Below are positions 9,493 to 18,129 of a DNA stretch of 64,000 nucleotides, piece by piece. The notes under the pieces are model-generated. The model was not told the origin of the DNA. It saw nothing but the letters and a program-made list of their open reading frames with translations, and did no database searches. Numbering within the stretch: position 1 is the stretch's first letter; every line of letters starts with the position of its first letter. A program made the position numbers and the translations under genes. Source of the stretch: an uncultured Holophagaceae bacterium (GTDB taxonomy: Bacteria; Acidobacteriota; Holophagae; Holophagales; Holophagaceae); the NCBI GenBank assembly GCA_903913215.1, contig CAIWKE010000012.1:95704-159703 (forward strand), written 5' to 3'.

Positions 9493-11850
9493 ATGCCCAA
9501 TTCATCCTTCGCCCTCCTCCGCAAGAGTGTCCTGCTCGTGGCCGTGCTTGTCCTGGCACTGGGCTGCAGCCTGCACAAGGCCAACAAGGCCTATGACGAG
9601 GGGCGCTACGACGACGCCGTGGCCGAATACCGGGCGGCGCTGCGCCACGATCCCACCAACCCCAAGGCCAAGATCGGCATCCAGCGGGCCTCCACACGGG
9701 CCGCCGAATCCCACCTGAACCTAGCGCGCAAGGCCGAGGCCCGGGGCTCCACGGACACGGTGCTGAACGAGGTGCGCAAGGCCCTCATCCTGGACCCGGA
9801 CAATCAGGTGGCCCAGGACTGGCTGTACAAGCTGGAGCAGAAGCTCGCCAAGGACAGGGCAGAGGCTGATACCGCCGATGACCTGGAGCTCATGAAGGTC
9901 AAAGCCGACGCCACGAATGCCGTCCAGCTCAACCCCCGCACCATCGATGGCATCGATCTGAATTTCAGCCGGAAGACCAGCCTGCGGGAGATCCTGGCGA
10001 CCCTCAGCAAGGCCTCCGGCGTGAACATCATTCCGCACATGTCCTTCCAGGATCAGAGCATCTCCATCGACCTGCGGGGGCTGCCCTTCCAGCGCATTCT
10101 CGACACACTCATGATCCAGAACGACCTGTTCTACAAGGTCATCGACAAGAACACCATCATGGTCTTCAAGAACACGCCCCAGTTCCGGGACCAGTACGAG
10201 AACCAGATCCTCAAGACCTACTACCTCTCCTACGCGGATCCCAACGACCTCAAGCAGACCATCTCGTCCATCAATGCCCTCATCAAGGTCTACATGGACA
10301 AGCGGGTGAACGCCCTCATCGTCAAGGCCAAGCCCCTGGACTTGGCTGTGGTGGATCAGGTGATCCGCACCCTGGACAAGCCCAAGGCCGAGGTCATGGT
10401 CTATTTCGAGCTCATGGAAGTGACCGAGAACAGCCTGGAGCAAGTGGGCCTGATGCCCGTGCTCAATGCCACAGACACCTCCGGGACCTACCGCATCGGC
10501 GCCACCACGGTGAACAACACCTCCGGCATGAACACCAACTCCGGCTTCACCAAGATCCACACAGCCGACATCCGCATGCTCTTCCCCAACCTCGCCCTGG
10601 ACTTCCTCAAAAGCAACGGCGATGCGCGCCTGGTGGCCAGCCCCAACGTGCGCGTGCTCTCCGGTGAAACCGGCGAGGTCAACATAGGCGAGAAGATCTC
10701 CACCACCCAAAGCTCCCTGTCCCTGCCCACCACCGCCACAGCAGGCACCAACGCCTCTTCGCTGCTGAGCGGGGTCGGTCAGACCTCCTACTCCTACGAG
10801 GATGTGGGCGTGAAGATCAAGGTGGAACCTCGGGTCCACAACAATGGCGAGATCAACCTCAAGATCGAAAGCCTTGTGACCACCCTGAAGTCCGGGTCCA
10901 CGCCGGGTCGCCCTGACCTGGGCAAGCGGGAGATCAAGACCATGGCCCGCCTGCGGGATGGTGAGACCGTCATCTTCGGCGGCTTGCTGAAGGATGAAGA
11001 GCAGAAGAGCCTTCAGGGCATCTGGGGCCTTTCGGACATCCCCCTCATCGGACGCCTGATCGGCAACACGAACACCACCAAAGCCAAGACCGATGTACTG
11101 CTCACCATCCGCGCCGTCCTGGTCCGCAGGCCCGTCATTTCCGAACAGGACATGGCCCCCTTCAATCCCGAAGACTCCGCGGCGAAGACAGGCCCCTTCT
11201 CCTCGCCAGCCGTGAAGAAGGCTCCAGTCGCACCCGCGCCGGCGCCCGGTCCCCAGACCCCGGCCACAGCCCCCAAGGTCGCACCCACGACGGCTCCTGC
11301 TTCAACGCCCGCCACTCAGCCAGTTCCAACCCCTGTCCCAAGCACCGCTCCGCTTCAGCCTGAACCGCCCGCGGCAGCCCAACCTCCGACGGCCACGCCC
11401 GGGATCGAGGCCTCCCCGGACAAGAAACCCACTGTCCCAGACGCAGCCCCCGCCCCCTCGGACCTGGTCATCTTCATGTCCCCGGTGGCCACGGAGATCA
11501 AGGTGGGCGGCATCGCCCGCATCAGCCTAACCGTGAGCGGAGGCCAGGGGCTCAGCTCCGGCACCATGGAACTGCGCCTGCCCCCCGGGCTGAAGCTGAA
11601 ATCCGTGGTGCCCGGAGAATTCATCACCGCCGAGAACGGTGGCCTGGAGAACTATCCAGGCAAGGACGGCTCTCTCCGGCTCGTCTTCCGGCGCAGCCCC
11701 ACCGGGGCGGACAGTGGCCCCTTCGCCACGCTGGAAGTGGAAGGCGTCAGCAACGGCAATGCGCCGGTGCTCATCCAGAGCGGCCAGTTCATGACCGGCA
11801 ACACCGCCATCTCTGGGCGCTGGTCCAACGCCCTCGTGACGGTGCAGTGA
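9493..11850 (+). CDS. pilQ: Type IV pilus/type II secretion secretin with TPR and cohesin-like domains
   Basis: 785-residue outer-membrane secretin. The signal peptide ends in a lipobox-like LALGC, so it may be a lipoprotein. TPR-like repeats follow (KANKAYDEGRYDDAVAEYR and a second copy). Next come an STN/N0-type domain (about 150-215), N1 modules and the secretin barrel with VASPNVRVLSGE, EVNIGEK, VGVKIKVEPRV and the C-terminal GGLLKDEEQ...DIPLIGRLIG. After about residue 555 comes an 85-residue Pro/Ala/Thr linker, then a beta-sandwich resembling a cohesin domain to the end. PilQ normally lacks the TPR and cohesin parts. The 3' end overlaps the pseudopilin gene by 4 bases. Confidence 0.88.
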   Translation: MPNSSFALLRKSVLLVAVLVLALGCSLHKANKAYDEGRYDDAVAEYRAALRHDPTNPKAKIGIQRASTRAAESHLNLARKAEARGSTDTVLNEVRKALILDPDNQVAQDWLYKLEQKLAKDRAEADTADDLELMKVKADATNAVQLNPRTIDGIDLNFSRKTSLREILATLSKASGVNIIPHMSFQDQSISIDLRGLPFQRILDTLMIQNDLFYKVIDKNTIMVFKNTPQFRDQYENQILKTYYLSYADPNDLKQTISSINALIKVYMDKRVNALIVKAKPLDLAVVDQVIRTLDKPKAEVMVYFELMEVTENSLEQVGLMPVLNATDTSGTYRIGATTVNNTSGMNTNSGFTKIHTADIRMLFPNLALDFLKSNGDARLVASPNVRVLSGETGEVNIGEKISTTQSSLSLPTTATAGTNASSLLSGVGQTSYSYEDVGVKIKVEPRVHNNGEINLKIESLVTTLKSGSTPGRPDLGKREIKTMARLRDGETVIFGGLLKDEEQKSLQGIWGLSDIPLIGRLIGNTNTTKAKTDVLLTIRAVLVRRPVISEQDMAPFNPEDSAAKTGPFSSPAVKKAPVAPAPAPGPQTPATAPKVAPTTAPASTPATQPVPTPVPSTAPLQPEPPAAAQPPTATPGIEASPDKKPTVPDAAPAPSDLVIFMSPVATEIKVGGIARISLTVSGGQGLSSGTMELRLPPGLKLKSVVPGEFITAENGGLENYPGKDGSLRLVFRRSPTGADSGPFATLEVEGVSNGNAPVLIQSGQFMTGNTAISGRWSNALVTVQ

Positions 11851-12305
11851 AGCGACAGAGCGGCTTCACCCTGATGGAGCTGGTGGTCACGGCCACCGTG
11901 CTCATGATCCTGGCCTCTGTGGTCGTGCCCCTGGCCAGGAACGGCCTCAAGCGCCAGCACGAGCTGGAGCTTCGCAGAGATCTGCGCGAGATGCGGATGG
12001 CCATCGATGACTACCGCCGGCAGGCGGAGACTCAAAAGATCAAGGCCCCTCCAGTGGAGGCCAACTTCTGCCCTGAGAGTCTGCAGCTCCTGGTGGAGGG
12101 GGTGCCCGCCACGGGTTCCCTCAGCCGGAAGGTCCGCTTCCTGCGCCGCATCCCCATCGACCCTTTCACCGGCAAGGCCGAATGGGGACTGCGCAGCACC
12201 ACAGACGAGGCCAACAGCACCAGCTGGGGCGGCGGGCATGTCTATGATGTGTACAGCCTCTCCAACGGCATCGGCATGAACGGCGTCCCCTATCGCGAGT
12301 GGTAG
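11847..12305 (+). CDS. Prepilin-like protein, GspG/type IV pseudopilin type
   Basis: 152 residues with a class III prepilin leader: MKRQSG followed by FTLMELVV, with cleavage after Gly6 and Glu at mature position 5. The hydrophobic N-terminal helix continues to about residue 28. The C-terminal part has RRIPIDPFTGKAEWG, which is the GspG-like core, and a terminal segment with VYDVYSLSNG. Prepilin peptidase would process it and it would be assembled through the complex encoded just upstream. The 4-base overlap with the secretin makes it the last gene of the operon. Minor pseudopilin versus major GspG cannot be decided here. Confidence 0.85.
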   Translation: MKRQSGFTLMELVVTATVLMILASVVVPLARNGLKRQHELELRRDLREMRMAIDDYRRQAETQKIKAPPVEANFCPESLQLLVEGVPATGSLSRKVRFLRRIPIDPFTGKAEWGLRSTTDEANSTSWGGGHVYDVYSLSNGIGMNGVPYREW

Positions 12306-12404
12306 GCGCGAGTGATGAGAAACGCGGTTGCCACGGAACCTGGTTCGCGCTAGTCTTGGAATTCGGCACATCCGGAACCTGCGGGACCCGGACTGTTCTT
12401 TCAA

Positions 12405-12490
12405 GCGGATATGGCGGAATTGGTAGACGCGCTAGTTTCAGGTACTAGTGTTCACAAGACGTGGGGGTTCGAGTCCCTCTATCCGCACCA
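12405..12490 (+). tRNA. tRNA-Leu (CAG)
   Basis: Cloverleaf with acceptor stem GCGGATA (12405-12411) pairing with TATCCGC (12480-12486), discriminator A and an encoded CCA (12488-12490). Anticodon stem CTAGT/ACTAG encloses loop TTCAGGT, giving anticodon CAG at 12439-12441. A long variable arm (TGTTCACAAGACG region) and T-loop GTTCGAGTC fit a class II leucine tRNA. Confidence 0.96.
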
Positions 12491-12629
12491 TTTTTCGGCC
12501 TTGCCGAAGAATGGTCAGCCAAAAGCAGATCAAGTTTGACAAAGGTGCCCGGCCTTTTTCCGGGATCGACCCACTCTTGGTACGGGACTGAGAATCGGGT
12601 GACGGGCGAACCCCCGAAAAGGAGCCTCC

Positions 12630-12899
12630 ATGGCCCTCAATGTGGAACAGAAGAAGATCATCATCGACGACTACAAGCAGCACGAGTCGGACACGGGTTC
12701 GCCCGAGGTGCAGGTGGCCATCCTGACCAAGCGTATCAACGACCTGACCGAGCACTTCAAGACCCACACCAAGGACTACCACAGCCGCCGCGGCCTCATG
12801 ATCATGGTCGGCCAGCGCCGCCGCCTGCTGGACTACCTTAAGAAGAAGAGCAAAGAGCGCTACGCCAAGCTGATCGAGCGTTTGGGCCTGCGCCGCTAA
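12630..12899 (+). CDS. rpsO: 30S ribosomal protein S15
   Basis: 89 residues, the exact usual length of S15, which binds 16S rRNA at the platform and starts its assembly. Family signatures are present: [34 protein letters not shown] and [11 protein letters not shown]. The ATG has AAAGGAG seven bases upstream. The 139-base stretch from the tRNA contains a small GC hairpin around 12548-12561 that could belong to an S15 autoregulatory leader, but this is only a guess. The usual downstream partner pnp is not next; a strong terminator follows. Confidence 0.98.
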   Translation: MALNVEQKKIIIDDYKQHESDTGSPEVQVAILTKRINDLTEHFKTHTKDYHSRRGLMIMVGQRRRLLDYLKKKSKERYAKLIERLGLRR

Positions 12900-12915
12900 G
12901 CTGTTTTTCACTCCC

Positions 12916-12941
12916 AAAACGCCCGCGCAAGCGGGCGTTTT
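12916..12941 (+). terminator. Intrinsic terminator after rpsO
   Basis: Perfect 11-bp inverted repeat AAAACGCCCGC / GCGGGCGTTTT with a GCAA tetraloop, ending in a T run. The A-tract on the left arm makes it usable from both strands. It ends 14 bases before the next start. Confidence 0.9.
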
Positions 12942-12955
12942 GCTATGTTCAGAGG

Positions 12956-13630
12956 ATGGATTTGCAGCCCCTTCCCTGTCCTAAACATCCGGACCCCTAC
13001 ACCGTCCTGGACCGCCGCCTGCTCTATGAGTCGCCCTGGGTGCGGCTACGGGAGGATCGCTTCCAGCACCGGCGTGGGGCCCAGGGTCAGTACGTGGTCT
13101 GTGGCTTCCTGCGCACGGCCTGCGGTGTCGTGGCCCTGGACGAGCAGGACCGCGTGGTGCTCGTGGGACAGTGGCGCTACCCCCTGGAACGCTACTCCTG
13201 GGAGCTGCCCGAGGGCGGCGGCGATGCCACGGAGAGCCCCTACGAGGCCATCCGCCGGGAACTGGCCGAAGAGGCTGGCCTGACAGCCAAGGTCTGGGAG
13301 CCCCTGGCCTTCTTCCATCCGAGCAATTCCTCGACGGAGGAGGAAGCCTTCCTCTTCCTGGCCACGGAACTGAGTCCCTCGGAGGGGCACCACGCCGAGG
13401 ATGACGAGGAACTGCTGCTCCACCGTGAACCTTTCCAGGACTGCCTTCGTCGCATCCTCAGCGGGGAGATCACAGACAGCCTCACGGTCATGGCCCTGCT
13501 GGCCCTCCAGGCCCGCCGCAGCGGCATCCGGGCCCCCCTGGACGCGGCCCTGGCCGAGCGCTTCTTCCAACGCCCCGCAGAACACCCCGCCGCGGGCCGC
13601 GCCCGCTGGGAGACCCTGGACCGGCCATGA
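12956..13630 (+). CDS. NUDIX hydrolase, ADP-ribose pyrophosphatase type
   Basis: 224 residues. The Nudix box is complete at 87-109 (G...E...RELAEEAGL), which binds the Mg2+ ions for cleaving a nucleoside diphosphate linked to another moiety. The preceding strands (VVALDEQDRVVLVGQWRYPLE, WELPEGGG) are typical of the ADP-ribose/NudF branch, so ADP-ribose or a related nucleotide sugar is the likely substrate. The last 40 residues extend beyond the core fold and are Ala/Arg-rich. The stop overlaps the following YciO-like gene by 4 bases. Confidence 0.88.
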   Translation: MDLQPLPCPKHPDPYTVLDRRLLYESPWVRLREDRFQHRRGAQGQYVVCGFLRTACGVVALDEQDRVVLVGQWRYPLERYSWELPEGGGDATESPYEAIRRELAEEAGLTAKVWEPLAFFHPSNSSTEEEAFLFLATELSPSEGHHAEDDEELLLHREPFQDCLRRILSGEITDSLTVMALLALQARRSGIRAPLDAALAERFFQRPAEHPAAGRARWETLDRP

Positions 13631-14232
13631 TCATCACCCTGCATCCCGACACCCCACAGGTGCGCCACCTCGAGCGCATCGCGGAGCTGTTGCGGAAGGA
13701 CGGCGTGATCGCCTACCCCACCGACACCCTCTTCGGGCTCGGCTGCCTGGCCAGCCGCAAGAAGGCCGTGGACCGGGTGCTCCAGATCAAGCCCAGGGAT
13801 CCCAAGAAGCCCATGTCCATCCTCTGCTCGGACATGGAGATGTTCTGCCGCTATACCCGACACTTGGACACGCCCACCTTCCGCATCCTCAAGCAGATGA
13901 TGCCCGGCCCCTACACAGTGCTGCTGCCCGCCAGCCGCGAGGTGCCCCGCTACCTCCAGAACAAGCAGCAGGTGGTGGGTCTCCGCATCCCCGACAACGC
14001 CTTCTGCCGCGCCCTCGTGGCCCTGCTTGGTGAGCCCATCATCACCACCAGCGTGGCCCTGCCGGAGCAACCGGTACTGAACACCGCCTGGGAGATCGAG
14101 GAAGAGCAGGGCCACGCCCTCGACCTAGTGGTGGACTGCGGTCAGCCCGAAGGGACGCCCAGCACGATCGTGGACCTCACCGGGGATGAGCCCGTTCTGG
14201 TGCGCCAGGGCGCCGGCGTCTGGCCACTCTGA
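13627..14232 (+). CDS. YciO/Sua5/YrdC-family protein
   Basis: 201 residues with the YrdC-fold RNA-binding core: AYPTDTLFGLGCLASRKKAVDRVLQIKPRDPKKPMSI region, then PGPYTVLLPAS and LRIPDNAFC. Sua5/TsaC enzymes make threonylcarbamoyl-AMP for the t6A37 modification of tRNA. The wording of the core (KKAVDRVLQIKPR, DLVVDCGQPEGTPSTIVDLT) is closest to the YciO branch, whose activity is weaker or different. It is coupled to the NUDIX gene by ATGA. I am sure of the family, less sure that it is the cell's only t6A synthase. Confidence 0.85.
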   Translation: MIITLHPDTPQVRHLERIAELLRKDGVIAYPTDTLFGLGCLASRKKAVDRVLQIKPRDPKKPMSILCSDMEMFCRYTRHLDTPTFRILKQMMPGPYTVLLPASREVPRYLQNKQQVVGLRIPDNAFCRALVALLGEPIITTSVALPEQPVLNTAWEIEEEQGHALDLVVDCGQPEGTPSTIVDLTGDEPVLVRQGAGVWPL

Positions 14233-14245
14233 GCGGATTTTTCAG

Positions 14246-14983
14246 CTAGTGCACCTTGGCAGCTGCCTTCTGCTTCAGGGCAAGGGCATCAGCCTCGCTG
14301 AGTAGGCCGTCCCGTTGGAGCCCCTCGATGCGGCGCAGCGCGCCCTCCAGGTCGAAGGCGGGTTTGGGCAGTGGAACCACTGGCACAGGCTTCGTCGCCG
14401 AGGCCGACTCCACCAGGGGCGCCGTGGCGGGGGCCAGGGCCCGGCCCACCTGCTCGCACCACCGCTTGTACTGCAGGCCCAACACGTCCGCATCCCCGCC
14501 CTCCAGAGTCTCGTGGAAGGCTGCCAACAGCTCTCCGGTATCCCCGTCCACCAGCTTCAGGTCCAGGCTGAGGCTCACCCGGCCCATGGTGATGCCATCC
14601 TCCTCGAGGCCCACAGCGTCCGCCACCCGGCCCACCAGCTGCAGATCCCCCTCACTCAGGGACACCGGCAGGCTGGTCTTCAGGACCCGCTTGAGTTCCT
14701 TGGCCAGGTTCGACACCAACTGCGGCTCCAGGCGGCCCAGCAGCAGCTCATCCTTGGTCTTGCGCTTCCCCAGCACCCAGGCCGTGGGCTCAAAGGCCTG
14801 CACCCGGATCGAGCGCCGCCGCAGATCCAACCCCAGCTTCAGCCACTGGAAGCCCAACTGCTTCGAGGGCTGGAACACCACCGTTGGACCAAACCAACCC
14901 GCATCCAGCCGCCCCTCATCCAGCACCGGCGTCTGGGCCGAAAGCAGGGCGGGCAGCATCAACAACAAACCCAAGTGGCGCAT
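14246..14983 (-). CDS. Secreted hypothetical protein with SHOCT-like C-terminus
   Basis: About 245 residues. An N-terminal signal peptide (RHLGLLLMLPALLSAQ) predicts export. The middle (about 30-175) is a mixed alpha/beta region with no family I can name; it reads like the envelope proteins that report paralogous secreted factors. The last 30 residues, LRRIEGLQRDGLLSEADALA, match the SHOCT pattern (short helix, Gly-Leu-[IL]-[ST]-E-x-[ED]), a small C-terminal oligomerisation module. AGGAGG lies 7 bases before the ATG at 14983; a second ATG at 14986 is too close to it. It stands alone on the minus strand. Confidence 0.65.
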   Translation of the reverse strand: MRHLGLLLMLPALLSAQTPVLDEGRLDAGWFGPTVVFQPSKQLGFQWLKLGLDLRRRSIRVQAFEPTAWVLGKRKTKDELLLGRLEPQLVSNLAKELKRVLKTSLPVSLSEGDLQLVGRVADAVGLEEDGITMGRVSLSLDLKLVDGDTGELLAAFHETLEGGDADVLGLQYKRWCEQVGRALAPATAPLVESASATKPVPVVPLPKPAFDLEGALRRIEGLQRDGLLSEADALALKQKAAAKVH

Positions 14984-15005
14984 CATGACCCCTCCTTTTT
15001 TCTAA

Positions 15006-15057
15006 CTCAGCGCGGCACCGGCACACCACAAGCTACCGCACCCTGAGCCGCGCTGAG
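15006..15057. repeat. Inverted repeat with CTCAGCGCG arms
   Basis: An 11-bp perfect inverted repeat, CTCAGCGCGGC (15006-15016) with GCCGCGCTGAG (15047-15057), around a 30-base loop. It lies between nadB and the SHOCT-like gene, both on the minus strand, and could end nadB transcription. There is no T-tract. A sequence with the same arms and almost the same span occurs at 34567-34623. Confidence 0.6.
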
Positions 15058-15062
15058 CCCCT

Positions 15063-16634
15063 TCAATCCACCCGATAGTGACAACCCCGACTCTCAGGAT
15101 TCTGCAAGGCCGCCTTCAGGATCAGCCGGGCGCAAAGGATGCCGCTGCGCAGTTCCAGCAGCTCCTGGCTGAGGGAGGCCTCGTGGTAGAAGCGCTCGAT
15201 GCGGTGGGCCAGGTAGTCCAGGTCCGCCTTGGCCCGCTGCAGCCGGGCGCCGGTGCGCACGATGCCCGCGTAGTTCCAAAGGGTGCTGCGGATGAGGCCC
15301 CAGTCCTGGTCGATGAGCAGGGGATCCGTCGGCTCGGGCGCCTCGGGCATGCGCCACTGGGCCAAGTCCGTGAGATCTGAGCAGGGGCCCTCGCCCAATT
15401 CCCGCACCACGGCCTCGGCACCGCGGAAGCCCCACAGCAGGCCCTCCAGCAGGCTGGTGGAGGCCAGGCGGTTGGCGCCGTGGAGGCCCGTGCAGGCCAC
15501 CTCCCCGGCGGCGAAGAGGCCCGGCAGGCTGGTGTGGCCATCCAGGTCCACCAGTACGCCGCCGCAGAAGTAGTGCGCCGCTGGCACCACGGGGATGGGC
15601 TGGCGGTGGGGATCCAGGCCCTCGGCGCGGCAGGCGGCCATCACCGTAGGGAAGTGGGAGTCCAGGTCCAGCTTGGCGGCCAGGGGGACCAGGTCCAGGT
15701 AGACGCTGGCCTCGCCGCTGGCGGCCATCTCCTGGAAGATGGCCCGGCTCACCACATCGCGGGGGGCCAGTTCCAGCTGCTCCGGGGCGAACTTGGTCAT
15801 GAAGCGCTCGCCCTTCCGGTTCACCAGGCGGGCCCCCTCGCCCCGCAGGGCCTCTGTGAGCAGGGTCCGGGGCTTGCCGGGCACATAGAGGGCCGTGGGG
15901 TGGAACTGCACGTATTCGCAGTTCACAATGCGGGCATTGGCCCGGTAGGCCGCCGCCAGCCCGTCCCCGGTGGCGCTGGGGGGATTGGTGGTGTGCAGGT
16001 AGAGGTAGCCCAGGCCCCCGGTGGCCAGCAGGGTCCGCCGGGCCAGGGCCGCCTCCACCTGCCCCGTGGTGGGATCGAGGAGGAAGGCGCCATGCACCTG
16101 GATGGGGTCATAGACCCGGACCGGGCTGAGGCAGTGGTGGGGGCTCGTGATGAGGTCCACGAGGCAGAGCCCCTCCCGCACCTGGATGCGGGGGTGGGCC
16201 CGCACGGCCTGAGTGAGGGCGGACTGGATGGCCAGGCCCGTGGCGTCCTTGGCGTGGTAGATGCGACGGGCGCTGTGGGCAGCCTCGGCCGTGGGGTCGG
16301 GGCTGCCACTGGGGGCCAGGTCGAAGGGCACACCCAGGCGCTCCCAGAGGAAGGAACGGCAGAGCTTCGGTCCCTCCTCCGCCAGCAGCCGGGCCGCCTC
16401 GGGACGACAGAGGCCCGCGCCAGCCCGCTCGATGTCCGCCGCCAGGAGTTCTGGGGAATCGCCCGCTTCGGGCGGAGCCAGCCCGATGATGCCGCCCTGT
16501 GCCCAGGCAGTGTTGGAGCCACCCAGGTCATCCTTGGCCACCAGCACCACACTGGCGCCCAGATCCGCGGCGCGCAGGGCCGCCGAACAGCCTGCGATGC
16601 CCGCACCCAGGACCAGCAGATCAACCGTCGTCAT
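15063..16634 (-). CDS. nadB: L-aspartate oxidase
   Basis: 523 residues, the normal size. It oxidises L-aspartate to iminoaspartate, the first step of de novo NAD synthesis, with FAD. The N-terminal FAD motif is VDLLVLGAGIAGCSAALRAA; SNTAWAQGG and the substrate-site segment VVPAAHYFCGG are diagnostic, as are HGANRLASTSLLEGLLWG and the C-terminal helical domain. The frame stays open far upstream, but MTTVDLLVLGAGIAG is the proper beginning: its ATG at 16634 overlaps the preceding stop (ATGA). nadA and nadC are not in the window. Confidence 0.95.
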   Translation of the reverse strand: MTTVDLLVLGAGIAGCSAALRAADLGASVVLVAKDDLGGSNTAWAQGGIIGLAPPEAGDSPELLAADIERAGAGLCRPEAARLLAEEGPKLCRSFLWERLGVPFDLAPSGSPDPTAEAAHSARRIYHAKDATGLAIQSALTQAVRAHPRIQVREGLCLVDLITSPHHCLSPVRVYDPIQVHGAFLLDPTTGQVEAALARRTLLATGGLGYLYLHTTNPPSATGDGLAAAYRANARIVNCEYVQFHPTALYVPGKPRTLLTEALRGEGARLVNRKGERFMTKFAPEQLELAPRDVVSRAIFQEMAASGEASVYLDLVPLAAKLDLDSHFPTVMAACRAEGLDPHRQPIPVVPAAHYFCGGVLVDLDGHTSLPGLFAAGEVACTGLHGANRLASTSLLEGLLWGFRGAEAVVRELGEGPCSDLTDLAQWRMPEAPEPTDPLLIDQDWGLIRSTLWNYAGIVRTGARLQRAKADLDYLAHRIERFYHEASLSQELLELRSGILCARLILKAALQNPESRGCHYRVD

Positions 16635-17410
16635 GCCAACTCCCAGGTGGGGCGATCCAGGGCCCAGAGGGTCTCGAAGACCGCCGCATCGTCCGTGTTC
16701 CTGCTTCCATCCTCCAGCCGCCGGGCCGTGAGGTCCAGTGCCGCCTCGACCCGCACCTCGCCCCAGGGGGTGGGTACGCGGCCACCACAGGCCTGGAGCC
16801 GCTCCAGGGCTTCCTTCCAGACCGCACGCAGTCCTGGCAAGTTGTGAAGCTGCAGGTGGTGGTAGCCCGCCGCCAGGAGGATGAGTCCCTGGAGCTGGTT
16901 CTTGAGGGCGCCACTGGCGTGATCCCACAGGGGCTCCAGGGCGTCGTGGCACTCGTGATAGAGCCCGTGGTTGAACAGCGACACCCCGCAGGCCAGGGCA
17001 TAGCCTTCGCCCAGGGGCAGGGGCGTCAGGGCCGCCAGCAGCCAGCCACAGCGCAGGCTCAGCAAGGGCCCCCAGGCTCCCCAGACCGGGCTGGGGAGCC
17101 AGCCCGTGGCACCGGGTTCCCCGGTATCGGACCAGAGGGCGCGGTGGTGCTGCCAAGCGGCAGCGGGGTCGTGGTGGCCCAGGGCACTCAGCAGCCGGGC
17201 CGCGTGGTTCAGGAGAATGACCTTGGGCAGGCCTTCGGGATGGGCCTCCCGCAGGCGTGGTGCCCCCAGAATCGTGGGCCAGACCAGGTTCTGACGCGCC
17301 CCGGGATCCTCCAGGGCTGCCTCCACCCGGGCCCGCAGCCAGGCCTGAACCTCCCGGGGCAGGAGCGGCTGGCGCTGCCAGAAGGGGGTGCGGTTGCAGG
17401 CATCGCTCAA
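16631..17410 (-). CDS. DUF309-domain protein
   Basis: 259 residues. The C-terminal half contains the DUF309 signature, here YHECHDALEPLW (usually a histidine and acidic pattern H-E-x-H-E-x-L-E-x-x-W), followed by the helix LKNQLQGLILLAAGYHHLQ. The N-terminal half is helical with no assigned family. DUF309 has no established reaction; the conserved His/Glu set suggests metal binding. It is coupled to nadB downstream (ATGA) and overlaps yaaA by 4 bases upstream. Confidence 0.7.
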   Translation of the reverse strand: MSDACNRTPFWQRQPLLPREVQAWLRARVEAALEDPGARQNLVWPTILGAPRLREAHPEGLPKVILLNHAARLLSALGHHDPAAAWQHHRALWSDTGEPGATGWLPSPVWGAWGPLLSLRCGWLLAALTPLPLGEGYALACGVSLFNHGLYHECHDALEPLWDHASGALKNQLQGLILLAAGYHHLQLHNLPGLRAVWKEALERLQACGGRVPTPWGEVRVEAALDLTARRLEDGSRNTDDAAVFETLWALDRPTWELA

Positions 17411-18129
17411 GGGGTCACCTCCAGGCGAAGGACCTGGCCACCCCAGACATTGTCCTGGATTCCAGCCCAGCGGCAGCCGGGAATGCGGCCCTTGAGCACC
17501 TGGCGGGGCTCGCCCTGCTGGTGGCCCAGGAGCCAGCGGGCCACATGGCCGCGGTACAGCTTCGAGAAGTGGCTGATGGCCCTGCCCCTGGTGTCAAAGA
17601 TCTCCACAGTGTGCCGGGGTCGCTCCCAGCCCTTGAGGAGGTCCGCGGCCTCGCCGGGCAGCAGCTCCCAGAGGGGACCGGTGGGCAGGGCCGCCAGCTG
17701 GGGCGCCAGGGCCTTGCGCCAGTGGGCCTTCAGGCCGGGGATGGCAGCCAGCTTGAGTTTGTAGGGGGGCAGCAGTTCATCACCCCGCACCAGGCCCCGC
17801 AGGTTGGAAAGGATGAAGACCTGGGTCCAGGTATCGGGCGGCAGGGTAGCCGCGTCCAGGGCCTGGAAGGCCACGCCGGTGTAGCGGGCCAGGGCCGGCA
17901 GCAGCGGCACGCGGCCTCCTAGGGCCTGGGCCTCAGCACGGGCCTTGGCCAGAGCCAGATCCTTCACGTCGAAGGCCTTCTTCAGGGCCTCAGGGCTGCC
18001 GCTGCGGGCCAGCTCCACCAAGCGCTCCCGCACCCAGGCCTGGTCGGCGCTCTCGGGCAGGCGTCCAGGCGCACCGCCACCGGCCTTGTCCTCAGAGGGC
18101 GCCAGTAGAATGAGGGGCAAAGTCTTCAT
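17407..18129 (-). CDS. yaaA: YaaA-family peroxide stress protein
   Basis: 240 residues of the YaaA (DUF328) family, which in Escherichia coli limits intracellular iron and DNA damage under hydrogen peroxide stress. The family pattern is clear: ILLAPSEDKAGGG at the start, TGVAFQALDA, VFILSNLRGLVRGDELLPPYKLKL in the middle and ISHFSKLYRGHVARWLL near the end. The open frame continues upstream with a Gly/Pro-rich shadow sequence; the ATG at 18129 begins exactly at the conserved start and overlaps the deacetylase stop (ATGA). Confidence 0.88.
   Translation of the reverse strand: MKTLPLILLAPSEDKAGGGAPGRLPESADQAWVRERLVELARSGSPEALKKAFDVKDLALAKARAEAQALGGRVPLLPALARYTGVAFQALDAATLPPDTWTQVFILSNLRGLVRGDELLPPYKLKLAAIPGLKAHWRKALAPQLAALPTGPLWELLPGEAADLLKGWERPRHTVEIFDTRGRAISHFSKLYRGHVARWLLGHQQGEPRQVLKGRIPGCRWAGIQDNVWGGQVLRLEVTP

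Noticed and set aside
9721..10839. 372-residue minus-strand open frame opposite the secretin
   Set aside because: His/Gly/Val/Asp-rich shadow frame without recognisable domains, while the plus strand has clear secretin motifs.
16635..17156. Upstream extension of the nadB open frame
   Set aside because: It lies wholly over the DUF309 gene in another frame and is Pro/Arg/Gly-rich; NadB proteins begin at the FAD motif, for which ATG 16634 is well placed.
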